Positions 50,130 to 59,704 of a stretch of DNA of 64,000 nt are shown piece after piece (the stretch's first letter is position 1; every line of letters begins with the position of its first letter). Both the position numbers and the translations under genes were made by a program. The stretch is from Rhynchopus sp. YZ270_cl-10 (lineage: Eukaryota > Euglenozoa > Diplonemea > Diplonemida > Diplonemidae): contig OZ037911.1 in NCBI GenBank assembly GCA_964035575.1, positions 992,001 through 1,056,000 of the forward strand, read 5' to 3'. The notes below the pieces were generated by a model. It saw only the letters and a list, made by a program, of their open reading frames with translations. It did no database searches and was not told the DNA's origin.

Positions 50130-53100
50130 ATGAGTTTCGCGAACGAACTGCAGGCAACAGGTGTCATCGTCAATGCACGGCTCCAGAGCGATGTCGAGAA
50201 GGACGTCCTCGGCGAGTCCAACGACGCCTGGCAGGAACGTGCCGCTGCCGAGGTGAACCACGCACAGAACGACCTGGCGCGGCTCAACACAGAGCTTGCC
50301 GAGGTGAGCCGAGCCCTGCCTCCTCTCATTGCACAGATCAAACAGGTCGAGGCAGCGCTCAAGGCATCTGACCCTGCTACCCCTGAACATGCCGCTCTCC
50401 TGGCAGATCTCAGCATTCTCAAAACCTCACGCGGCTCGCAATACTCTCACAGACAAAACCTCGACTCTCTCATAGCCTCTGCCAACGGCCGTCTCCGCGC
50501 CGCAACAAAACAACTCGAAAGCGGCCCGGTCACTGTCGACGCACCAAAACAACGTGCCGTGCAGTACGGAGAACAAACCCCGTTCAGTGCGAACAACCTC
50601 CTCAGCCAGACCGTCGAAACGACAAGGGTGAGAAAGGAGAAGCCAAAGGTGGTGGCGCAGGCGGAGGTGGTGGTGGAGGATGATGAGTCTGTGATGTGCA
50701 GCAGTGATGGAGATGCGGCAAGCGGGATCTCGAACCTCGAGAGTGTGATGGTGGACGACGACAGCTCTGCAATGGTGGATTCGGGTTCGGAATCGTCGTC
50801 ATCGTCGAGTTCGTCTTCATCATCGTCATCGTCGTCGTCATCTTCACCGAAGAAACGTACTCCTGCAAAGCGGCCCACAGCTGCAGCAGTCGTCACCCCA
50901 CAGGCTAAAGTAGCAAAGAGACGTCGGAACCGGAGCAGCAGCAGCAGTTCTGTGAGTCTCGAGAAGCCACCGACGCCAGCCGCCCAGACACCGATCAACG
51001 CGGAGACCACGCAGATGGTCGGTATGTAACATCTGGGGTGTGGAAGCACGGTAGAAACTTAACCTGCCTCGTGGAGGTGTTCATGTGCCTCATGTGTTCC
51101 CTTGAAAAAGTCAACCATTTCAACCACACAGCAAACGATCTGCACCAGGAGATCAACGAAGTCGCACGCCACATGATGTCGACGTCTATTGGGGAGTCGC
51201 TGATGATCACCGACGACGGGTCGGAGGCGGTGTACAAGCGTCGCCTAGCACACCACGCACGCTCGCTCAAGGCTGTGCGTGAAACCATGAAGACACGACG
51301 CGCGCTTCTTACACAAGACGACGCGGCTGAGGGCGACGACGAGTCAGAAGAGGCGCTTGGCTTTGACCCTGACGATATGGGCGACGACGACACACCTGTA
51401 CCTGGAGACGACGACGTGTCAGACGAAGAGGAAATCGTCTTTGAGAACAAATCGACGGGACGCAACCGCACAAAACGTCTGCGTGTGGGTGCAAACCTGT
51501 GGGACGCTCTCTTCAAATATCAGCAGACGGCAGTGAAGTGGCTGTGGGAACTGCATCTTCAGCAGGCCGGCGGGATCCTTGGTGACGAGATGGGTCTCGG
51601 GAAGACGGTGCAGATCATATCCTTCCTTGCAGGCCTGCACCGCTCTGAGCTCTTGAAGGGGGCGATTCTGGTGGTCTGCCCTGTCACACTTATGTCACAG
51701 TGGGTACGAGAGTTTCATAAGTGGGCACCTGCTCTCAGGGTGGTGGCGATGCACTCCAGCGGAACATGGCAGGGCACCGACCGCAAGAGTCTGCTGAAGA
51801 GCATCGACGACGTGAACACTGTGGTTCTGACAACGTACCGTGCGTCGCAGGACGAGATTCTGACCAACGCAGACATCATCAAATTCCACTACGTCATTCT
51901 CGACGAAGGGCACAACATCCGCAACCCAGGATCGCTCTCCTCGAAGGCAGTGAAGAAGTTCCCCACCCCACACCGCCTCGTCCTCACCGGCTCACCTCTA
52001 CAGAACAAACTGAGCGAGCTCTGGGCGCTCTTCGACTTCATCTACCCCGGCAAGCTAGGCGACCTCCCTACCTTCACCAAGGCTGTGGAGGGGCCGATTA
52101 ACCAGGGCGGGTTTCAGTTCGCCTCGCCGAAGCAGATTGCTGTTGCGTATGAATGCTGCGTGACGTTGCGGGACCTGACAGCACCGTACCTCCTGCGACG
52201 CATGAAGAAGGATGTGCTGACACTGCCCGACAAGACAGAGCAGGTGTTGTTCTGTCGTCTCGCCCTGCCGCAGGTGGTTGCGTACACACAGTACCTGAAG
52301 AGCAAAGAGATGAAGGAGATCTTCCTGCAGCAGGACCGTGCACGCGCCAGGATTGTACGCAAAGAAGGTGGCTACATGAAGGGTGAGGCGTCGTACCGCC
52401 ACGCTGCGATGAACGACGACCAGGACGACCGCACCCTCACCGGCCCCGTTGCCATGCAAGGCGAGCGCAGCGAGAGCGGCGTACGCTCGCTCACCGCCAT
52501 CCAAACGCTGCGCAAGATCTGCAACCACCCGCAGCTCTTCAAAAACGAAGACGAGGACGGCAACGCGATGGCCATCGACGTCAACTCCGCAGGCAAGATG
52601 AAGGTCATCCACAGCCTCCTCACCAAATGGAAGGAGCAGGGCCATAAGGTGCTCATATTTTCGCAGTCCCTTGGTATGCCTTTCCCCCCCACCTAGAGCC
52701 CTTCCCGCATCGATCACTAAGGCCAGACACATACACACTTCACTCCAAACAGGAATGCTCGACATCCTTGAAGGCTACCTCAAGGACCACAAACACCGCT
52801 ACGTGCGCATGGACGGCAAGACGCCCGTCCACAAGCGTATGCCCATCGTCGACGCCTTCAACGCCACCCCCGAGATCTTCGCCGCCATCCTTACCCCGAA
52901 GGTAGGCGGTCTTGGTGTCAACCTCACTGGCGCCAATAGAGTGGTCATCTACGATCCAGACTGGAACCCTGTCACAGACATCCAAGCACGTGAACGTGCC
53001 TGGCGCATTGGGCAGAAGCGAGAGGTGGTGATCTACAGGCTTGTCACCGTGGGCACCATTGAGGAGAAGATCTACCAGCGGCAGGTCTACAAATCGCATC

Positions 53101-54593
53101 TGACGGACCGGGTGCTGACGGACCCGGAGGCGAAGAAGCTGTTCTCGCTGAACGACCTGACCGGGTTGTACAGCTTAAGCAACGAATACCGTGATATGTA
53201 CAAAGACTACCGTAAGATGGAGGAGATCACGAAGCAGGAGCAGATGCAGCTTGCGATGCGCGAGCTGTCCCCAGAGCGTGACGCAGGCGACATTGACAGG
53301 TTCATCAATGCGCCTGCCAACGACAAACTCGAACGCTTCGTGAACTACAGCAACCGCCGCCACGCAGACGACATCATCTGCAAAGAAGAGCAGGTCAAAG
53401 AGACAGCCTGGGGGTACGAGCCCATCCGCGACAAAGGCAACGAAGACTCGGACGACGAAAACACACCCACGCTCTCACCTTCACCCTCCCCTCCGCCACC
53501 CATGTCACGCAGCCCCGATCCAAGCAAGCGCGGCGCCATGCTCGCACCAACCAACCTCGCCACCATGAAGAACACTGAAAAGAACTGCGGCGGTGCACCC
53601 TCTAGGTATCCCTCCGCACATATCCCATTTTTTTCTCACCATTCTTTTTTTCCACAACATTTGTCAATTTTGAACCCAACACCCTCTCAGCGCGTCTGCA
53701 GAAAACCTAGAACTGATGCGTGAACTGATCAGCGGCGACACCGTGAAGTTCGCTGTGTCCTACGAGAAGGCGATGCACGGTGCTGGGGGGAACACCAACC
53801 GCGAGGCGAAGAGGATCTCCAAGGAGGCGCAGTTTGAGCTGAAGAAGAGTGCCGCACGCATGCGTGCCTTGGGGGCACGGTCCGGCTTTGAGCTCCCTGC
53901 AAAGGCACCACAGCAGGGTGAGAAGCGCAAACGCGAGTTTCTGGAGACGACGTACACGAAACGCTCAGAGCGGCGGATAGAGCTCGACCGCCAGCGCCAG
54001 GAGGACCGTGCTAAGCGGGAGCGCCGTGAGCTGCGTGACCTTGAGCGGCAGGCAGTAACGGTAGAGGACGACGACGGCATCACCTACATGGGGTCGAGCA
54101 AGCGTGGCAGCGTGCTGCCCCCTGGTGTCAAGGCGCCGAAGCTTCCACAACAGCACGACGAGACGCATGACCTCTACGCACGCCGCTCACGACGCACCAC
54201 ACAAGGTGCCCTCGTGGCGCGTGATGAGACTGCAGTGCCAGTACCAGTGCGGCAGTCGCAGACACAACGACTCACACCGTCCATCGCAGATCCTAACGTT
54301 CCCATGGCAGATCGTCTTAGGGTATGGCTTTGGAGAGAAATGTTCGAAAACTAAAAACACATACAGACATACATCGGAGACCAGGAGCTGTTGACCTCTG
54401 ATATTCTTGAGGTGTTCAAAGGGCACATCGGTTCAGGGAGAGGACAGGTATGCAAAACAAAAAAAATATTGAAATAACCCAACAACACCCACAGATCCCG
54501 TCAGAGTCCTTCAGAGCAAGCCTGAAGGAGGCCGCTGTCTTCGACAAGAGTGCAGGGACATGGCGGCTAAAGGCGGGCAACCGATTCTACTGA
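50130..54593 (+). CDS. ERCC6: ERCC6/Rad26 (CSB) SNF2-family transcription-coupled repair translocase, six exons
   Basis: Exons 50130-51021, 51132-52673, 52753-53605, 53691-54321, 54367-54447 and 54495-54593 join into 1,365 aa. The N-terminal [17 protein letters not shown] resembles the leucine latch of Rad26/Rhp26. Coiled coil and an acidic Ser-run linker follow. The ATPase has motif [10 protein letters not shown] (about 450), motif [10 protein letters not shown] (the CSB-type DEGH box), [19 protein letters not shown] rebuilt across intron 2, and [23 protein letters not shown] with [36 protein letters not shown] is a CSB signature. The last two small exons encode [11 protein letters not shown] and [22 protein letters not shown], matching the C-terminal CSB domain. 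The orthologue uses ATP hydrolysis to move stalled RNA polymerase II and recruit repair factors in the nucleus. Introns are 110, 79, 85, 45 and 47 nt. Confidence 0.9.
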
Positions 54594-54905
54594 CCTTGCT
54601 TTTTTTTTGCTTTCCCTTTCCCCCATCTCTCTCCCTTTTCCCCTCTTATTCTAGCCTCACGTTGTTTTAGATTATGCTATTTGTTTTTGTTTTAGGTTTT
54701 TGTTGTCGGGGGAGATGCATCTGGACAGGCTATTCTGCCTTTCTTTGTGTGTACTGCTGGGGGGGAAAAAAGCGGTTATTTCTCATCTGTAGTGTAGGGT
54801 TTGCTGGACGTACGGCAGCGGTGTGTGTGCATTTTTTTTTGTTTTTGTTCTTTTTTGGATCATTTCCCTCCACCTTGAACCTTGATGTGCAACCATTTTT
54901 TCTTA

Positions 54906-54960
54906 AGGTGACTAATCATGAGAGGCTTAGGATCATCTTATAAATCTTTTCTTTTCCTTC
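54906..54960 (+). repeat. Dispersed hairpin motif, copy
   Basis: GGTGACTAATCATGAGAGGC, TTAGGATCATCTTATAAATC and a T/C tract. The left arm is CTAATC. Confidence 0.65.
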
Positions 54961-55185
54961 AAGCCTTCATGTTCTGTGTCCAGGGTAATTACTCTGCTTT
55001 GTGGGGGGTGTCGATTCATTGTGTGTGTGGTTTTTTAAAACAGATGTGTAAAGTGCAGCTGGGGATAATCCATCCTCCAACTGTTCCTTCTTTCTTTGGT
55101 CAATATCGACCACAAAAGGGTACTGTGAACCTTCATTCGTTTGCACCAACAAACTTCACGCACCCTTTTTTCACCTTCCCCCTTG

Positions 55186-55235
55186 AGATAACTAAGCAGA
55201 AGCTTAGGTTCATCTTATAAAACCTTCTTTTTTTT
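55186..55235 (+). repeat. Dispersed hairpin motif, copy
   Basis: CTAAGC (55192-55197), loop AGAA, GCTTAG (55202-55207), GTTCATCTTATAAAACC and a T run. A compact, perfect stem. Confidence 0.7.
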
Positions 55236-55483
55236 CTTCCCTCGATTTTCTCCCCGAAAATATCCGAAAAAAAAATGCCGGGAGGCCGAGAGTGGAATTA
55301 ACGCGAACGACTGGGTCATTCCCTCCTCTCTCCCTTTTTACAACACCAAAAAGATATTCTGCCCAAAACGTCTCCAAATACACTCTCTTTCCCTTTCCCC
55401 TTCCCCTTCCTCCCTACCCTCCTTACCCTTTCAGATACCAACGATACACCAAAAAATGCAGCGCCTTTAAGGGCTATATTACC

Positions 55484-57400
55484 ATGGACAGAGAAGAGGG
55501 AAGCCACGTGCTCGAGGGGAACGGATGCATCCCAAACTTCTTCTATTACGTGTGGAAGAAGCGGCAGAACAGCGTCTCCGCGACGCACGACCTGAAGGTG
55601 CCTTCGACGGTGGTGTACTGTGATGGGTTTCCGAAGGAGTGGCACGTTGTGACGAAGCAGGGGGAGATCGAGAGGCGGATTGGGAAGGAGATCAGCACGA
55701 AGGAGATTTTGAAGGAAATGTGCTTTCATGGCGATAAGTGCATCAGCGAAGATGGTGCTGTGGTGGCGTGGTACCTCTTTAAGGTGCAGCAGCCGGAGGG
55801 CGGGCACAAACCCGCTGTGGAGTACTTTGACCGAAAAGGTCTTGATGCATTTCTGCACGGCAAGGTGGTGCGGAGGGACGGCTTTCTGCAGAAGTTTGTG
55901 TACCCCGATGGGAAACACTGTGTCGTGATCCAGGCGATATGGTCGCCGAACCCTGCCGCGCAGCTGATCGGGAAGCGTGAAAACAACTTCTGCTTTAACG
56001 ACCGCCGCCACTCCATGGTTGAGAGGATCACCACCTTCGAAGGGCCTATACACTACTCTCGCGAGGCCTTTGTCGCGCCTCATATTCAGTGGCAGGTGAA
56101 GCGGCTGTGCAAAGAGTTTGTGGACCACTTCCGCAACACCGAGCACGCTGCGATCCAGCGCATGGTTCTGTACTTCAAGGTGGACCGCGACTCGGAGCTG
56201 TGGTTCCTGTGGTGTTCGAGCATCCGCATCTTCTCCTATGGAAAGCGCAATCCACTTGACTTATGTGTTGAGTATCTAGGTCGTGACACTGTTGTCGAAA
56301 GCCTCAATCCACATGGCATCAACCTCATTGAAGGCTCTGCCCAAGACTCCGGCGAAGATGACGAAGTCATCGACCCGGTCCGCCAAACCCAACAGGTCAA
56401 CACCATAGCGCACCTCCGCCCACCCTCCATAGGCCCCATAGGCACCGTCTACAGCAGAAGCGCGACGGTACGAGAAAAGTACGAAGCCAGGCAACGCGCT
56501 TCCGAACGCATCCGAAACGGACATTACAAATTCTCCGAGCATTCCGCCATCTACCAAGCAGAGGAGGAGGTGAAGCTGGAGGAGCCTGCCGACAAGGACC
56601 GCCCCCCCGAGGTCGTGCGCGCGGTGCCTGCAGGCAAGCGGCGTGGCTCGCACCGTGACAACAATGCGTCGTACCGACGACGGAGCTCTGCCCTGGTGTT
56701 GCCGGAACCTTCGATGTGTGGTGGTGGTGGTGTGCTGGCAGACGACAAGGTCAGCTTCATGGGGTACCGCAACATACACGGACCCACCCACTCCTCTGCT
56801 GGGCCTGTCAGCATTCTTGAAGCCGGAGACGGCACCAACAACACAGACGACGACTGGAACGTCTTGATGCGCCCACTCCCCAAGCCGCGTGCCTGCTACT
56901 ACTGGGATCTGCTCCGTATCGCCTTTCACACAGGTGTACTGCGTGAGATGGTTATCGAGCGGGACTTCATCGAATGGATCAAACTCAACGGCAACGTGGA
57001 GGCGTCGCGACAGAACAACATGCTGCTGCAGGGGCCACGCACAGATGTGATTATGTCGAAGCAGCTACATGATGCAGTGGGGCAGCCCCTCACGTCCTAT
57101 TTGGCGATGTTCCAAGTGACCGTGCGCAGGGTCGATGTGAACCAAGACATGGGTCTCACACATCTCCTCAAGGTGACCACAGGAAAGAAGCCAGGTTGGG
57201 TGGCCCTGCAGATCGGAAAGCAGCAGTCCGCCTCCGTGCTCTGGAACAAAATGGGCCAGTTCTGTGCCACGTTCTTCGAGGCGCGCTACCAAATCGTCAA
57301 AAAGAACTTCGCCAAGTACAAGCGCCGTGCCCTCAGCAGGGAGCTAAAGGCAATCGGCGTCGCAGGCACGTCGCAGCTCTCTGACGACTTTCAGTTCTAA
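55484..57400 (+). CDS. Unrecognised 638-aa protein with a YFKVD...LWFLWCSSIRI core
   Basis: Start at the first ATG (ACCATGG) after the C/T-rich leader. The first 290 residues look like a compact folded domain with aromatic-rich strands. Its most distinctive stretch is MVLYFKVDRDSELWFLWCSSIRI (about 226-248). A charged, low-complexity middle (about 300-470) has Arg/Ser-rich parts, and a second folded region (about 480-600) has mixed helices and strands. No signal, membrane segment or known catalytic motif. It may belong to a lineage-restricted flagellate family, but I cannot name one. No intron needed. An inverted repeat starts 25 bp after the stop. Confidence 0.6.
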   Translation: MDREEGSHVLEGNGCIPNFFYYVWKKRQNSVSATHDLKVPSTVVYCDGFPKEWHVVTKQGEIERRIGKEISTKEILKEMCFHGDKCISEDGAVVAWYLFKVQQPEGGHKPAVEYFDRKGLDAFLHGKVVRRDGFLQKFVYPDGKHCVVIQAIWSPNPAAQLIGKRENNFCFNDRRHSMVERITTFEGPIHYSREAFVAPHIQWQVKRLCKEFVDHFRNTEHAAIQRMVLYFKVDRDSELWFLWCSSIRIFSYGKRNPLDLCVEYLGRDTVVESLNPHGINLIEGSAQDSGEDDEVIDPVRQTQQVNTIAHLRPPSIGPIGTVYSRSATVREKYEARQRASERIRNGHYKFSEHSAIYQAEEEVKLEEPADKDRPPEVVRAVPAGKRRGSHRDNNASYRRRSSALVLPEPSMCGGGGVLADDKVSFMGYRNIHGPTHSSAGPVSILEAGDGTNNTDDDWNVLMRPLPKPRACYYWDLLRIAFHTGVLREMVIERDFIEWIKLNGNVEASRQNNMLLQGPRTDVIMSKQLHDAVGQPLTSYLAMFQVTVRRVDVNQDMGLTHLLKVTTGKKPGWVALQIGKQQSASVLWNKMGQFCATFFEARYQIVKKNFAKYKRRALSRELKAIGVAGTSQLSDDFQF

Positions 57401-57424
57401 CCCTTGTTCTATTTTTTTTCTTCT

Positions 57425-57476
57425 TACCCCTCGTGTAATTGCCGCCCCCTAAATCGTAACAATTACACGGGGGGTA
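57425..57476 (+). repeat. Inverted repeat just after the stop codon
   Basis: TACCCCTCGTGTAATTG (57425-57441) pairs with 57460-57476 with one mismatch over 17 bp and an 18-nt loop. Its left arm and start of loop (CGTGTAATTGCCGCCC) resemble the inverted repeat after the gene at 59705-62299. It may be a 3'UTR or termination structure. Confidence 0.6.
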
Positions 57477-57757
57477 GGTGTTACCTAAAACTCTCGAGAT
57501 TAAAATACGGGAAAAAAGCGTCTTGTTTGTTTTGCTCTTGGTCTTATTTACATGTGCCAAAAACAAAACCAAAAACGCACCATTTTCTCACTGCGGTTGC
57601 CCAATAAGATAGAAACAAACTTTTTTTTTTTGTGCCTACAACCCAACCTGACCACCTCCCACAAATTGTCCTCACCCACATCCCACAAAAGACAGGCAGA
57701 TCAGCAGTGTTAAAGACCGTGAACCGGTGTGTCCCACGCACTCCCGCTCTCCACGCG

Positions 57758-58786
57758 ATGAACCTTGCAAACTTAAGGACCTCCACACGCAAATGGCAGC
57801 TCGCCTGGTTGAAGCCCATCTGCGACATGGGCTTCAATGAGCTCTTCACGGAAGAGCACCGCAAGAACGTGGAAGCATCGGAAGAGACGCGATTGGTGGA
57901 AGAGTACGTGAAACGTGTCTCCACTTCCATCCAAGAAGAGGACAACCTCCCCGAACGGGAGGTGACGATGTGGGCAGTCCCTGACGTGTACAGGAAACTG
58001 CCCGATATGTGTGGCTACGCGAAGAAAGACTTCTGCCGTGTGTCACGGTCGAGTAAGTTTAAGTTTGCGGGGAAGGTGCTCAACGAGGACGAGACAACAT
58101 ACTTGTTGAGGAGGAATGGGCAGTCGGGACAGCGTATTGTGTACGGCGAATGGTGGGACATCACTTCACAAGACATCACAGAGCCGACTGCGCAGAAAGT
58201 GGATGGTACTACTGCTGACGTCATTGGGCAGATGATGTCTGTCCACCACTGGAACGCAGAGCAGAAGCTTGAGCCGTGTGTGGCGTACGGAATACGTTTG
58301 CTTGGGGACAAGGTAGCCATCTTCAGGATGGAGATGACCCCAGAGCAGCTCGAGGCTGTGTGCGAGAAGGGTGTCATCCCGAAGACGAAGCTGCAGGTAT
58401 GAGGGTGTTTCTTGTTGTGCAAAACTGTCGCAGCTGATGCACGATGTGCGATTGTGGTGTGTTGACTGAGCGAGGTTTGGGTTCATCTTATCCACGTTTC
58501 ACTTTCCACTTCTTTTGCATCAGGCGTGTGTGCGGGACACATTTCATTTCATATTTTATTGACATTGACACAGGTCGACTACACCCCGAAGGGTGCACTG
58601 TCACCTGGCGAACACGGAGTGAGCGTGCTGACCGCCAGCGGCAGAGACTGGTTCGTGCGGATGATGGTGTGCATCCGTGATGAGATGCTGGCTCGTGAGT
58701 TGCCGCCAACACCCAAAAGGATGAAGGTGGCGATGCCAGATCTGAGCGACATTGCCGATGGGCCCCCGAACCCTGATAAGCTCTGA
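57758..58786 (+). CDS. Unrecognised 283-aa protein, two exons
   Basis: Exons 57758-58396 and 58574-58786, phase 0, joined by a 177-nt intron (GTATGA...ACACAG). The first ATG in frame is 57758; the frame runs open further upstream without ATG, so an upstream exon is possible. Soluble, mixed alpha/beta, with no signal peptide. Aromatic-rich parts (MWAVPDVYRKLPDMCGYAKK, GEWWDITSQDITEP) suggest a folded domain. The second exon continues evenly (VDYTPKGALSPGEHG), supporting the splice. No motif tied it to a known family. The intron holds a diverged hairpin motif. Confidence 0.55.
58463..58505 (+). repeat. Diverged hairpin motif inside an intron
   Basis: GACTGAGCGAGGTTTGGGTT, CATCTTATCCACGTTTC. 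Lies within the intron at 58397-58573. Confidence 0.45.
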
Positions 58787-59704
58787 CCACAGTTTCGATG
58801 CCAGTACGAGAGGTGAGCGGAAAGGTGCCTAATGAAAAATGCTTAAGTTTGTTGTTGGAAATGGTTTTAATGTAATTAGTAGTATGGCTGAAAGGAGTGT
58901 GTGATAAAGTGCTATTTTGGGGTCGTCAGCTACACCAATTAGGGTTTATTTGAAGTGTTTATCATACCCACGAAATGGCAGGTTGGTTTGCACTGACTGG
59001 GGTTTTTTTGTGTTGGCAAGTTTTCCGTAATACTTTGTGTGCGTGACGAAAGGGGTATTTTCGATCTGATGTGTTCTCACATGCTGCAAAGCGATGTGGG
59101 GATTGATGGGGGCAGACTTCCTGTTGGCGAGGGATGGTTTGTGAACATTAAAATGGGGGGTTTTTTTGTGAAGAGTTTTTTTTTTTTGCAAGGAAACAGT
59201 ACTGCACGAAAACAAGGATAGGGGGGTCTGTGTTGACCTGTGTAGGCTTTGTGGATATTTATGTAGACTTGCCCGGCAAGGTTGGCTTGAGAACAGGGGG
59301 GACACTTCACTCACAGGGGTTCTCACGCACTCCTCCTAGGCAAAAGAGCAACGCGATGAGCTTGCAAACTTCAAGAAGTACAGGATAATGGAGGCTTCGG
59401 AAGTTCCTGCGCAAGGCGTACGAGGTAGGCGCTGAGGTGAACCGCGAAGTCGACCCTCACCCCAGTGCAGATGTGCCCCTTCATCGTAGCGCTTCTTGTC
59501 GAGAAAAATAAAGAAAGGTTTAGAAGATGAACCTAAGCCTCTCGTGTTTAATCACCCAATAAAAGTATCCCTCTCTGTTTGTCATTTTTCATTGCTGTGC
59601 GCCCTTCGCTGGGCTTTTAGGTAGTCTCTTTCTCAGATCCCCCCACCCTCTATCCACTATCCACTCTCCACTCTCGTACAGGATCTTCCATTCTACAACC
59701 AAAT
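58787..59704. other. Intergenic region with shared repeats and a possible gene fragment
   Basis: 58884-58940 repeats the block GGCTGAAAGG...GTGCTATTTTGGGGTCGTC also seen at 23290-23430. At about 59345-59380, CAACGCGATGAGCTTGCAAAC resembles the start of the upstream gene (CACGCGATGAACCTTGCAAAC), but it is soon closed by stops; I treat it as a possible relic only. An inverted-orientation hairpin motif lies at 59517. Confidence 0.45.
59517..59565 (-). repeat. Dispersed hairpin motif, minus-strand copy
   Basis: Read on the minus strand: GGGTGATTAAACACGAGAGG, CTTAGGTTCATCTTCTAAAC. The only clear minus-strand copy, 140 bp upstream of the next plus-strand gene. Confidence 0.65.

Larger units (their letters stand above)
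54594..55483. other. Intergenic region with two hairpin motifs
   Basis: Hairpin motif copies at 54906 and 55186. T-rich DNA follows the ERCC6-like gene and a C/T-rich leader precedes the next one. No gene seen. Confidence 0.5.

Noticed and set aside
59345-59440. Possible second copy of the start of the gene at 57758
   Set aside because: About 21 similar bases and then no maintained similarity; too short to call a pseudogene.
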